Source: Cognatilysobacter bugurensis (GTDB lineage Bacteria > Pseudomonadota > Gammaproteobacteria > Xanthomonadales > Xanthomonadaceae). From it: 64,000 bases of DNA. Position 1 is the first letter of the stretch. Each line of letters starts with the position of its first letter. Under the pieces are notes generated by a model. The model saw only the letters and a program-made list of their open reading frames with translations. It had not been told where the DNA came from and did no database searches. A program made the translations under genes and the position numbers. This document shows positions 43,287 through 51,157 of the stretch, in pieces. The stretch is taken from NCBI RefSeq assembly GCF_014652095.1, contig NZ_BMYD01000002.1, positions 186,001-250,000 on the forward strand, in the 5' to 3' direction.

Positions 43287-44366
43287 TCATTTGCGATCGG
43301 GCGCGGCCGGCGGCCGCACGTCGCTGCCCAGCGCATGGAGCAGCGCGGCGTGGAACCGCGCAGGCGCCTCGATGTGCGGCGCATGGCCGAGGTCGTCGAA
43401 CTCAACGAGCTTCGCGCCCGGGATGCGTGCGGCCGTGGCGCGGCCGAGCGCGGGGTAATCGCCGAGCGTCTTCGCGACCTCGGGCGGCGCGCGATTCGCA
43501 CCGGGCGCGGTGGTGTCGTGCTGGCCGATCAGCAGCACGGTCGGCACGGTGAGCCGGTCGAACTCGTGCACGACCGGCTGCGTGTGGATCATCTCCGAGG
43601 TCTGCGCCTGGTTGTAGGCAACGCGCCGCGCGCCCGGGCCGGCGTACATGCCGGCCAGCATGCGCACCCAGCGGTCGTAGCCCGGCTGCCACGGGCCGCG
43701 GTAGTAGTGCTTCTGCTGGTAGGCCTTGATGCGGGCGTAGTCGGTCTTGAGCTCGTTTGCATACAGCGCGTCGATCGGTGCATACGGCACGCCCTTTGCG
43801 CGCCAGTCCTCGAGGCCGATCGGGTTGACGAGCACGAGTTGCTCGACGCGATCGGCGTGGTTGAGCGCGAAGCGCGCCGCGAGCATGCTGCCCATCGAAT
43901 GGCCGATCAGCGTGGCGCGCTCGACGTCGAGCGCATCGAGCAATGCGTGCGTGTTCCACGCAAGCTGGTCGAGGCTGAACTGGTAGCCCTCGGGCTTGCT
44001 CGACTTGCAAAAGCCCACCTGGTCCGGCGCGATCACGCGCCAACCTGCATCCGCCAGCGCCGCGATCGTGTCTTCCCACGTCGCCGCGCAGAAGTTCTTG
44101 CCGTGCAACAGCACCGCAGTGCGGCCGTTCGCGGGACCGGCCGGCGCGACGTCGAGGTAGGCCATCTCGAGCCGCTGGCCCTGCGACTCGAACGCGTGCA
44201 GCTGCACGGGGTGCGGGTAGTCGAAGCGCTCGAGCCGTGCGCCGTAGCGCGGCACGCCGTCCGCGGGCGCGGCGGGTGTGTCCGGAGCTGCGAATGCAGC
44301 GAGCGCAAACGCCGGAAGTGCGGCGCCGGCCAGGCAGCGAACTGGAAGACGAAGACGGATCGACAT
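43287..44366 (-). CDS. Exported alpha/beta hydrolase (Ser nucleophile)
   Basis: The 359-residue precursor has a signal peptide (about 1-28) and a hydrolase fold with oxyanion motif LLHGKNFCAATW (about 90), the nucleophile in GHSMGSMLAAR (Ser about 155), an acid in LLIGQHDTTAPG (about 277) and the catalytic His in DLGHAPHIEAP (about 330). It lies in the same superfamily as bromoperoxidase-like and lipase-like esterases, with Ser rather than Asp as nucleophile, unlike the cytoplasmic hydrolase near 8.8 kb. Exported location suggests degradation of external esters. It is divergent from the FNT gene; the region between carries CTAGCG upstream of the start. Confidence 0.85.
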   Translation of the reverse strand: MSIRLRLPVRCLAGAALPAFALAAFAAPDTPAAPADGVPRYGARLERFDYPHPVQLHAFESQGQRLEMAYLDVAPAGPANGRTAVLLHGKNFCAATWEDTIAALADAGWRVIAPDQVGFCKSSKPEGYQFSLDQLAWNTHALLDALDVERATLIGHSMGSMLAARFALNHADRVEQLVLVNPIGLEDWRAKGVPYAPIDALYANELKTDYARIKAYQQKHYYRGPWQPGYDRWVRMLAGMYAGPGARRVAYNQAQTSEMIHTQPVVHEFDRLTVPTVLLIGQHDTTAPGANRAPPEVAKTLGDYPALGRATAARIPGAKLVEFDDLGHAPHIEAPARFHAALLHALGSDVRPPAAPDRK

Positions 44367-44592
44367 CGCGAGCACCGGGCGGGGCAGGCCCGCGACGCTA
44401 GCGCGCGAATCGCGGCGACGTCGTGAAGTGGCGGCGCGGCGGGCGATAGCGACTCGGTCCGATCGCGCGGCTCGCTCCTTCTCGACTGCAAGCCTCGACC
44501 GGAGCGCGCTGACGATGCGATGCGCACGCAGCCCTCGCCCATCTCTCACCGTGCGCTGTCTACGCTGGCCGCCGGTTTCATCAGGACGGACG

Positions 44593-45456
44593 ATGGCGAC
44601 GCAACGCAATGGCATCGACGACGATCGGCCCGGGACGGACGAGGACGGCGTGTCACTCACCGCGCAGGAGGCATCGGAGGTCGACGAGAAGCGCCCGACG
44701 TCGGTGCAGGTGCTGCACGAGACCGTGCGCCTCGAGGGCGAGTCCGAGCTCGCGCGCCCGGCGTCCGCGCTGCTGTGGTCGGCGCTCGCGGCGGGCCTGA
44801 CGATGGGCTTTTCGATGCTCGCGCGCGCGTTGATGTTCGCGCACTTCGGCCACACGCCCGCGGGCTGGCTGCTCGCCGGCATCGGCTACTCCGTCGGCTT
44901 TCTGATCGTGATCCTCGCGCGCCAGCAGCTGTTCACCGAGAACACGCTCACCGCCGTGCTGCCGCTGATGACGCATCCGCGTTTGAAAACGCTCGGCCGG
45001 CTGCTGCGGCTGTGGGGGCTCGTGCTCCTCGGCAACCTCGTCGGCGCCGCGCTGTTTGCCTGGGGCCTGCGTCATCTGGACGGGCTGGAAACGGCCACCC
45101 ACGAAGCGCTGCTGTCGATCGGCCGGCACCTGATCGACCTCACGTCGTGGCAGGTCTTCAGTCGCGCGATGATCGCCGGCTGGCTCATCGCCACGCTGGT
45201 GTGGCTGATACCGGGCGCGGAGACCGCGCGCGTGACGATGATCGTGGTGATCACGTCGTTGATCGGGCTCGGCGGCTTCGCGCACATCGTCTCGGGCTCG
45301 GCCGAAGTGCTGTACGTCGTGTTCAGCGGCGGCGCGTCGTTTACGGAATTTGCGATGCGTTTCGCGCTGCCCACGCTGGCCGGCAACGTCGTCGGCGGCA
45401 GCCTGATCTTCGCGTTGATCAGCCATGCGCAGGTGCGCGGAGACCGATCGCACTGA
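44593..45456 (+). CDS. Formate/nitrite transporter (FNT/YfdC-like) family channel
   Basis: The 287-residue protein has six hydrophobic helices after a long hydrophilic N-terminal part (about 1-55, rich in Asp, Glu, Arg). The FNT pattern is visible: LAAGLTMGFSMLARAL, LARQQLFTENTLTAVLP (pore helix), LLGNLVGAALFAWGL and GFAHIVSGSAEVLYVVF, where the His of the FNT channel is retained. Family members carry formate, nitrite or small anions across the inner membrane. The extended acidic N-terminus is not usual for the family and could be regulatory. The ATG was chosen near the hydrophilic stretch; no strong ribosome-binding site is visible. Confidence 0.82.
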   Translation: MATQRNGIDDDRPGTDEDGVSLTAQEASEVDEKRPTSVQVLHETVRLEGESELARPASALLWSALAAGLTMGFSMLARALMFAHFGHTPAGWLLAGIGYSVGFLIVILARQQLFTENTLTAVLPLMTHPRLKTLGRLLRLWGLVLLGNLVGAALFAWGLRHLDGLETATHEALLSIGRHLIDLTSWQVFSRAMIAGWLIATLVWLIPGAETARVTMIVVITSLIGLGGFAHIVSGSAEVLYVVFSGGASFTEFAMRFALPTLAGNVVGGSLIFALISHAQVRGDRSH

Positions 45457-45483
45457 GGCCGGCTCGACGCGGCGGCGTGCGGC

Positions 45484-46917
45484 TCAGGTGCGGTGCAACG
45501 CTTGGTACGCCGCGAGCGCCTCGTCGCGGCCGCGCGCGAGGTCGACGATCGGGCGCCGCGGGTAATCCGGCGCGATGCGACGCACGAGGTCGGGCGCGGT
45601 CCACGGTTCGAACACCGCCTTGTCGGGCAGCGGCGCGAGCTCGGGCAACCAGCGCCGCACGTAGGCACCATCGGGGTCGAAGCGGCGCGCCTGCAGGACC
45701 GGGTTGAAGACGCGGAAGTACGGCGCGGCATCCGCGCCCGTGCCGGCGACCCATTGCCAACCGAGCGCGTTGTTCGCGAGATCGGCATCGACGAGCGTGT
45801 CCCAGAACCAGCGCGCGCCGACTGACCAATGCACGCGCATGTGCTTGGTCAGCAGGCTCGCAACGAGCATCCGCACGCGGTTGTGCATGCGTCCGCTGTG
45901 CCAGAGCTCGCGCATGCCCGCGTCGATGATCGGGATGCCGGTGCGGCCGCGGCGCCAGGCGTCGAGTTCGGCCTCGTCCGAGGTGCGCCACTCGAACGCA
46001 TCGAATCGCCCATCGAGGTTGTGTTCGGCCGTGTGCGGGTAGTGGTGCAGCAGGTGATGCGCGAACTCGCGCCAGCCGAGCTGGCGCACGAATGCATCGA
46101 CCTGCTCGCGCGGCGCTGCGCTTGCCTCGACTTCGGACACCACGCGGCCGACCGCGATCTCACCGAAATGCAGGTGCGCGGACAGCCCCGACGTGCCGTT
46201 GCATGCAGGCGCATCGCGGCCTTCGGCATAGCCGGCGAGCGCGGTGTCGATGAAGCGCCGCAGCGCGCGCAGTGCACCGGCCTCGCCCGGTTCGGACGTG
46301 TCCCAGAACCCGGCGTCCCAGCGCACGCGCGGCGCCAGCCCGAGCGAGGCGGGCGCACCGATGCCGAGATCGCGGCACGCCTGCGCACCCGGCGCTGCGG
46401 CGGGAATCCGCGCGGGCGCCGACCACGCGCGCCACGGCCGTCGCTGCGCCTGCGCGGTTTTCCAGTACGCGCCGAACACGCGGTACGGATCGCCGGATTT
46501 CGTCGCGACGTCCCACGGCTCGTGCAGAAGCGCGCCATTGACGCTCTGCGCGAGCAGGCCCGCGTCGCGCAGCTGGCGTTTGACATGCGCATCGCGAGCT
46601 TCGATCGCCGGTTCGTAGCGGCGCGTCCAGAACACCGCGCGTGCGTCGGCCTCGTGTGCGATGCGCTGCAGTGCGTCGACGCTGTCGCCGTGCACGCAGT
46701 GCAGGCGCGCGCCCCGGGCCTGCAACGCGGCGTCGAGCGCGTCCAGCGATCGTGCGCGCCACGCATTCGATGCCGCGCCCGGCGCCCATGCGCCCTCCTC
46801 GTGGGGCGCATGCACGTACACGCAGAGCACGTCGAAGCCGCGCTCGAGCGCGAGTCGCAGCGCCGGATGGTCATCGAGGCGCAGGTCGTTGCGGAACCAC
46901 AGCAGCGCGGTCGGCAT
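45484..46917 (-). CDS. phrB: Deoxyribodipyrimidine photolyase (CPD photolyase)
   Basis: The 477-residue enzyme opens with TALLWFRNDLRLDDHPAL, the classic photolyase start, and carries the FAD-binding C-terminal block: TSGLSAHLHFGEI, WREFAHHLLHHYP, WRRGRTGIPIIDAGMRELW, MHNRVRMLVASLLTKHM, WQWVAGTGADAAPYFRVFNP. It splits UV-induced cyclobutane pyrimidine dimers using blue light and FADH-. The length is normal. The ATG is preferred over a GTG three codons upstream. It stands alone; together with the BLUF protein it shows that this organism uses and must survive light. Confidence 0.95.
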   Translation of the reverse strand: MPTALLWFRNDLRLDDHPALRLALERGFDVLCVYVHAPHEEGAWAPGAASNAWRARSLDALDAALQARGARLHCVHGDSVDALQRIAHEADARAVFWTRRYEPAIEARDAHVKRQLRDAGLLAQSVNGALLHEPWDVATKSGDPYRVFGAYWKTAQAQRRPWRAWSAPARIPAAAPGAQACRDLGIGAPASLGLAPRVRWDAGFWDTSEPGEAGALRALRRFIDTALAGYAEGRDAPACNGTSGLSAHLHFGEIAVGRVVSEVEASAAPREQVDAFVRQLGWREFAHHLLHHYPHTAEHNLDGRFDAFEWRTSDEAELDAWRRGRTGIPIIDAGMRELWHSGRMHNRVRMLVASLLTKHMRVHWSVGARWFWDTLVDADLANNALGWQWVAGTGADAAPYFRVFNPVLQARRFDPDGAYVRRWLPELAPLPDKAVFEPWTAPDLVRRIAPDYPRRPIVDLARGRDEALAAYQALHRT

Positions 46918-47081
46918 GGGAGTCACGGGCGAAGCGGGCGCCCATTGGAGCGTGTCGGAGCGCCGGACGGAACCGCACCCGCGCGACGCCGCGTTGCACG
47001 CACGCGCCGGCCGCTTGCCGGGCGCTGACGCACGGGCGCAACATCTCCGGTCGAGACTGGCCGGCCGTTGTGGAGATTCCG

Positions 47082-47999
47082 ATGCGCGCTTCGATGCTGT
47101 CCGCCGCGGTGTGCGGCCTTGTCCTCATCGCCGGTTGCAAGCCGGCTGCCCGGAGCGGCGATGTCGCCGTCGATGCCCCGACGCCGGCCGCAGCGGCCAC
47201 CCCGGCGACGGGCGTGGCCCCCTCGATGGCCGACGACAACCTCAACGCGGTGGCGTGGATGCAGAACTCGGTCGAGTACAAGGCCCTCAGCGCGCAGACC
47301 TACCACGCCGCCGCGCAGCTGCTCGACCGTGCGCTGGCCGAGCCGAACTGGGACGCGCTCGTGCCCGGCGAGCGCGCCGACGCCGCGACCGGCAAGCCGC
47401 CGGCCGTAATCCTCGACGTCGACGAGACCGTGCTCGACAACTCGCCCTACCAGGCGCGCCTGATCGCCGACGGCAGCGAGTACGACGAAACCAGCTGGGA
47501 CCGATGGGTTTCGGAAAAGAAGGCCAAGCCGCTGCCGGGCGTGGTCGACTTCACCAAGGCCGCAGCCGCAAAGGGCATCACCGTGCTGTACCTGTCGAAC
47601 CGCTCCGAGCACCTGCAGGACGCCACGCTCGAGAACCTCCGCGCCGCCGGCCTGCCGGTCAAGGACGAGAGCGTGTTCCTGGGCCTGGGCACGTTTGTCG
47701 AAGGCTGCGAGCAGGTCGGCAGCGAGAAGGCCTGCCGGCGCCAGCTCGCAGGGCAGCAGTACCGGGTGCTGATGCAGTTCGGCGACCAGCTCGGCGACTT
47801 CGCGCAGATCCTCGCAAACACGCCCGAGGGCCGCACGGCGCTGTACGAGGAACACCGCGATTGGTTCGGCGAGCGCTGGTGGATGCTTCCGAACCCGACC
47901 TACGGCTCGTGGGAGCCGGCGATGTTCAACAACGACTTCGCGCAGCCGCGGGAAGCGCGTCGCGCCGCCAAGCGTGCGTCGCTCGACGTCGCGCGCTGA
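47082..47999 (+). CDS. Acid phosphatase / 5'-nucleotidase lipoprotein (HAD, e(P4)-like)
   Basis: The 305-residue precursor has a lipobox LIAGC (Cys about 19) after a short signal and a class B/C acid-phosphatase HAD domain: VAWMQNSVEYKAL, then VILDVDETVLDNSPYQ (the DxDxT nucleophile motif), LYLSNRSEHLQDATLENL and MQFGDQLGDF. Homologues such as Haemophilus e(P4) dephosphorylate nucleotides at the cell surface to supply nucleosides. As a lipoprotein it would sit in the outer or inner membrane facing out. The ATG has TGGAG 7 nt upstream. A terminator-like hairpin follows the stop. Confidence 0.88.
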   Translation: MRASMLSAAVCGLVLIAGCKPAARSGDVAVDAPTPAAAATPATGVAPSMADDNLNAVAWMQNSVEYKALSAQTYHAAAQLLDRALAEPNWDALVPGERADAATGKPPAVILDVDETVLDNSPYQARLIADGSEYDETSWDRWVSEKKAKPLPGVVDFTKAAAAKGITVLYLSNRSEHLQDATLENLRAAGLPVKDESVFLGLGTFVEGCEQVGSEKACRRQLAGQQYRVLMQFGDQLGDFAQILANTPEGRTALYEEHRDWFGERWWMLPNPTYGSWEPAMFNNDFAQPREARRAAKRASLDVAR

Positions 48000-48046
48000 T
48001 CAGTCGCGGACCCGGGGCGGGGCGTCGCATGTCCCCCGTTCAACCG

Positions 48047-48069
48047 ACGCCGCGGCGCAACCGCGGCGT
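48047..48069 (+). terminator. Probable terminator after the acid phosphatase gene
   Basis: ACGCCGCGG pairs with CCGCGGCGT over a CGCAA loop, about 48 nt after the stop, followed by TTGTCGTTT, a broken T-run. A moderate Rho-independent terminator. Confidence 0.55.
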
Positions 48070-48173
48070 TGTCGTTTCTGCACTCCGCGCCGTGCGCTCA
48101 GTGCCGGTGCGCGTCATCGCGCGCGCATTGACTGCGTCGGCGCTGCGCCGGCAATCGCCGCCAGTTGCCCCAC

Positions 48174-49235
48174 TCACACGCCCCAGGCGCCCGCGTCGTC
48201 CCAGGCGCGGTCGTGATCGCGCGCATTTGCTTCGAGCCGCATGCGCTCGCGCACGTGGCCTTCCACGGCGCGGCCGTCGACGACGGGCGCATGCAACGCG
48301 CCTGACGTAGGCGCTGCCGCGGGCGCACGTTCGATCTGCAGCGCATGCTCGATCCGCGCGGCCGTGCGATCACCAAGGCCTGGCAGCAGCCGGTGCCCGG
48401 CATAGGCGGCCTTCGCCTTCCAGCCCACGAGATGCCGGCGCTGCGGGTGCAGGCAGGCGTGCACGATGCGGTCGACCGCCTTTGCGGCGCCGTCGGGAAG
48501 CGGCAGCTGCACGGAGTGGCCGCTGTGGTTAGCGGCATGGCGGTCGAACGGCGTGTCGGTCGCCCACGGCATCACGGTGGCCACGTGGACGTCGCGCAGC
48601 TGCGCAAGTCGCAGCTCCTGCACCAGCGAGCGGCCCAGGCTCAGCACCGCGGCCTTCGTGGCTGCGTAGCTTGCGTGGTAGGCCAGGGGCACTTCGCTTT
48701 CGATTGAGCCCACGTTCACCAGCGTGCCGCGGCCCTGGGCGCGGAACTGATGCAGCGCGATGTGGCTGCCGTGGATCACGCCGCCGAGGTTGATGTCGAC
48801 CAGCCGCGCGTGGTCCTCCAGCGGAATGTCCCAGAACGGGCCGATCGCGCCGAGCCCGGCGTTGTTGACCCAGATGTCGATGCGGCCGAAGCGCTCGACC
48901 GTGGCGTCGCGCAGCCGCTGCACGTCGTCGGCGCGGCTCACGTCGGTCGTCACTGCGAGCGCGATGCCGCCGCACGCATGGATCTCGTCGACGAGTTGCT
49001 CGAGCAGCGGCGTGCGCCGCGCCGCGACGACGACGTTCGCGCCCATCGCGCCTAACCTCAGCGCGACACCGCGCCCGAGTCCGCTCGACGCGCCCGTGAT
49101 CACGCAGGTCACACCGTCCAGCCGGCGTTGCGAGCGCTGCCGTGCGCGCCATAAGGCCACGCCGCCCACCACTGCCGCGCTGGCGAGCAGCGGCGCAGCC
49201 CACGCGGCCCAGTTCGATGTCCGTGCGGTCGTCAT
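48174..49235 (-). CDS. SDR family oxidoreductase with N-terminal membrane anchor
   Basis: The 353-residue protein has an N-terminal hydrophobic helix (about 8-28, preceded by a short tail), then a classical short-chain dehydrogenase domain: TGASSGLGRGVAL near residue 48, DVSRADDVQRLRD, NNAGLGAIG, and the catalytic Ser/Tyr/Lys in VGSIESEVPLAYHASYAATK (about 175). The last 80 residues are a charged extension not needed for the SDR core. NAD(P) is the cofactor; the substrate is unknown. The membrane anchor is unusual for an SDR and suggests a lipid-type substrate or membrane complex. It is divergent from the yedK gene. Confidence 0.82.
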   Translation of the reverse strand: MTTARTSNWAAWAAPLLASAAVVGGVALWRARQRSQRRLDGVTCVITGASSGLGRGVALRLGAMGANVVVAARRTPLLEQLVDEIHACGGIALAVTTDVSRADDVQRLRDATVERFGRIDIWVNNAGLGAIGPFWDIPLEDHARLVDINLGGVIHGSHIALHQFRAQGRGTLVNVGSIESEVPLAYHASYAATKAAVLSLGRSLVQELRLAQLRDVHVATVMPWATDTPFDRHAANHSGHSVQLPLPDGAAKAVDRIVHACLHPQRRHLVGWKAKAAYAGHRLLPGLGDRTAARIEHALQIERAPAAAPTSGALHAPVVDGRAVEGHVRERMRLEANARDHDRAWDDAGAWGV

Positions 49236-49352
49236 TGCCCGCTCCCGTATTACCCGAGGACCCGCAGCATCGCCATCGCGACGTCGCCCGACGGTGATCA
49301 GGCGCGGCCGTAGGCGCGGCGTGGCGTCGACATCGCCGTCGCCGTGGCTGCC

Positions 49353-49358
49353 TATAGT
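49353..49358 (+). promoter_or_regulatory. Candidate -10 hexamer suggesting a leaderless yedK transcript
   Basis: TATAGT ends 6 nt before the yedK ATG, which would place the transcription start at or next to the A of the ATG. No Shine-Dalgarno site exists between them. The upstream TCGACA resembles a -35 element but its spacing (20 nt) is long. Confidence 0.4.
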
Positions 49359-49364
49359 CGGCGC

Positions 49365-50039
49365 ATGTGCGGACGAGACACCCTCTTTGCCACGTGGGCG
49401 CAGGTGCGGGCGTTCTCGCAGCCGCTGCCCGTGCTAACCCCTGAAGCCGAACCGGAACCGACGTGGAACCGCGCGCCCACCCAGCGCGGCTGGGCGATCG
49501 TCGCGCACGAGGACGGCGGCGAGGCGCACGAGATGCGCTGGGGCCTGCTGCCGCCGTGGGCGAAGGACACCAAGCTCGCGTACTCGACGATCAACGCGCG
49601 GCTCGAGTCGGTCGCCGAGAAGCCCGCGTTCCGCAGCGCGTGGAAGCAGCGCCGTGCATTGATTCCGAGCACCGGCTATTACGAGTGGATGCAGCTGGAC
49701 GCGAAGACCAAGCAGCCGCACTTCATCCACCTCGACGGCGCGCCGGTGATGTTCTACGCCGGCCTATGGGAGCGCCGCAGCGACGACGCGGACAACGAGC
49801 TGCTCACCTACAGCGTGATCACGCGCGCGGCCGACCAGACCGTCGAGACGGTGCACGACCGCATGCCGCTGATCCTGCCGCCGACCGTATTCGCCGACTG
49901 GCTGCACGGCACGGCTGACGAGGCGATGGAGATCGCGCAGTCGGTGCCGTCCGCGCCGCTCGTGTTCCACAAGGTCGACCGTGCGGTCGGCAATGTCCGC
50001 AACCACGGTCCGGAGCTGATCGAGCCGCTCGTGCAGTAG
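49365..50039 (+). CDS. yedK: SOS response-associated peptidase (YedK/HMCES family)
   Basis: The 224-residue protein starts MCGR, with Cys2 exposed after removal of the initiator Met, the residue that forms a thiazolidine cross-link to abasic sites in single-stranded DNA. The other family marks are present: WNRAPTQRG, MRWGLLPPWAK, STINARLESV, KPAFRSAWKQRRALIPSTGYYEWM and VHDRMPLILP, the last supplying the conserved His. It shields abasic sites from strand cleavage. There is no ribosome-binding site but a -10-like TATAGT just before the ATG, so translation may be leaderless. It is divergent from the anchored SDR gene. Confidence 0.93.
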   Translation: MCGRDTLFATWAQVRAFSQPLPVLTPEAEPEPTWNRAPTQRGWAIVAHEDGGEAHEMRWGLLPPWAKDTKLAYSTINARLESVAEKPAFRSAWKQRRALIPSTGYYEWMQLDAKTKQPHFIHLDGAPVMFYAGLWERRSDDADNELLTYSVITRAADQTVETVHDRMPLILPPTVFADWLHGTADEAMEIAQSVPSAPLVFHKVDRAVGNVRNHGPELIEPLVQ

Positions 50040-50107
50040 CGCCCGGCCGCGTGCGCCGCGGCTTTCACGCGCGTTGCTCGCTCGGGACGTGTGGGACAGA
50101 GCCTGCC

Positions 50108-50875
50108 TCAGGGGGTGTGGGCCGCCTCGACCACGCGCGGTCGAGCGAAGCGCAGCCACAGCGTTTGCCCGATGAGCACGACCGCAATCACCAGCGCGAT
50201 GCCGGCCGCGACCTGCGAGCCGTCGAGCGTGCCCTGCGACTGTCGCACCACGACCGCCGCCAACCCCCACACCGCGGCCGCGACGTACGCGACGTTGCCG
50301 CGCATGCGCGCATTGAGCACGAGCAGCACGACCGCCGCGAGCACGAACAGCACGGCGCTCCAGCCCAGCATGTCGTCGACCGGCAGCATGCGGTACGCGA
50401 CGATCGTCTGCGCGACGTTGAGAAACGCCGCGAGCGAGAGCCAGCCCGCGTGCAGCGACAACGGCAACCAGGCCCACAGGCGCTGGCGCGCGACCGGTGC
50501 CGCATCGCGCGAGAGCACGACTGCCGCGCGCGCCGTGCAGGCCAGCGCGGCAAAGATCACGAGCACGCACAGGCCGAACAGGCCCATCGAGAACAGCGGC
50601 ATCCACACGGCGGTCAGCGCGAACCCCGCGGCTGCGAGCGGCGCCACGCGCGCGAGCGTCGGGTCGCGGCGACGCTCGCCTGTCGCCTGCCAGATCGCAT
50701 AGGCCACATCGAGCGCGAAGATCAGGCCCCAGATCGAGAACGCATAGCCGGCGGCGACGAGCAGCGTGGGGAACGCATCCGACACCACGTCCTGCGTCGG
50801 CCCGAACGCGCCGCGCTGCGAGAGCCACGCGACCAGCGGCATCGCAATCGACATCAGCACGACAAGCAGGCGCAT
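50108..50875 (-). CDS. TspO/MBR-like (tryptophan-rich sensory protein) membrane protein
   Basis: The 255-residue protein is built of about seven hydrophobic helices with short loops. Segments such as AGYAFSIWGLIFALDVAYAIWQ and SLHAGWLSLAAFLNVAQTI recall the longer TspO-related 'tryptophan-rich sensory' proteins of bacteria, in which the SIWGLIF and PLSLHAGW patterns recur. TspO proteins bind tetrapyrroles and modulate stress responses; the membership of this long form is less certain than for the classical 160-residue TspO. The ATG has GGAG 6 nt upstream. It stands alone, convergent with yedK and divergent from the GAF-PAS cyclase. Confidence 0.62.
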   Translation of the reverse strand: MRLLVVLMSIAMPLVAWLSQRGAFGPTQDVVSDAFPTLLVAAGYAFSIWGLIFALDVAYAIWQATGERRRDPTLARVAPLAAAGFALTAVWMPLFSMGLFGLCVLVIFAALACTARAAVVLSRDAAPVARQRLWAWLPLSLHAGWLSLAAFLNVAQTIVAYRMLPVDDMLGWSAVLFVLAAVVLLVLNARMRGNVAYVAAAVWGLAAVVVRQSQGTLDGSQVAAGIALVIAVVLIGQTLWLRFARPRVVEAAHTP

Positions 50876-51157
50876 GGAGCACTCCGGTGGGCGGTGCGCG
50901 CAGCCTGAGGCTTGACGCGTGCGAGGCCAGTGATCGACGCAGGCGCGCGGAAGCATCAACGACGCGCACGAGTTGGGGCATGTCGTACCGCTACAGGCCA
51001 TGCATTGGAGCCGCAGCCGCGTGCCCGGGGTTTCGACGGCGGGCCCCCCGTGACGTGCCTGAACCGATAGACGCAGCTGGCGTTGTTTCACTCGTGAATC
51101 ACGCTGCTCGCACCCGCGATCGTCGATGCTCATGCGCTGCATTCCTCGCCGGTCACC

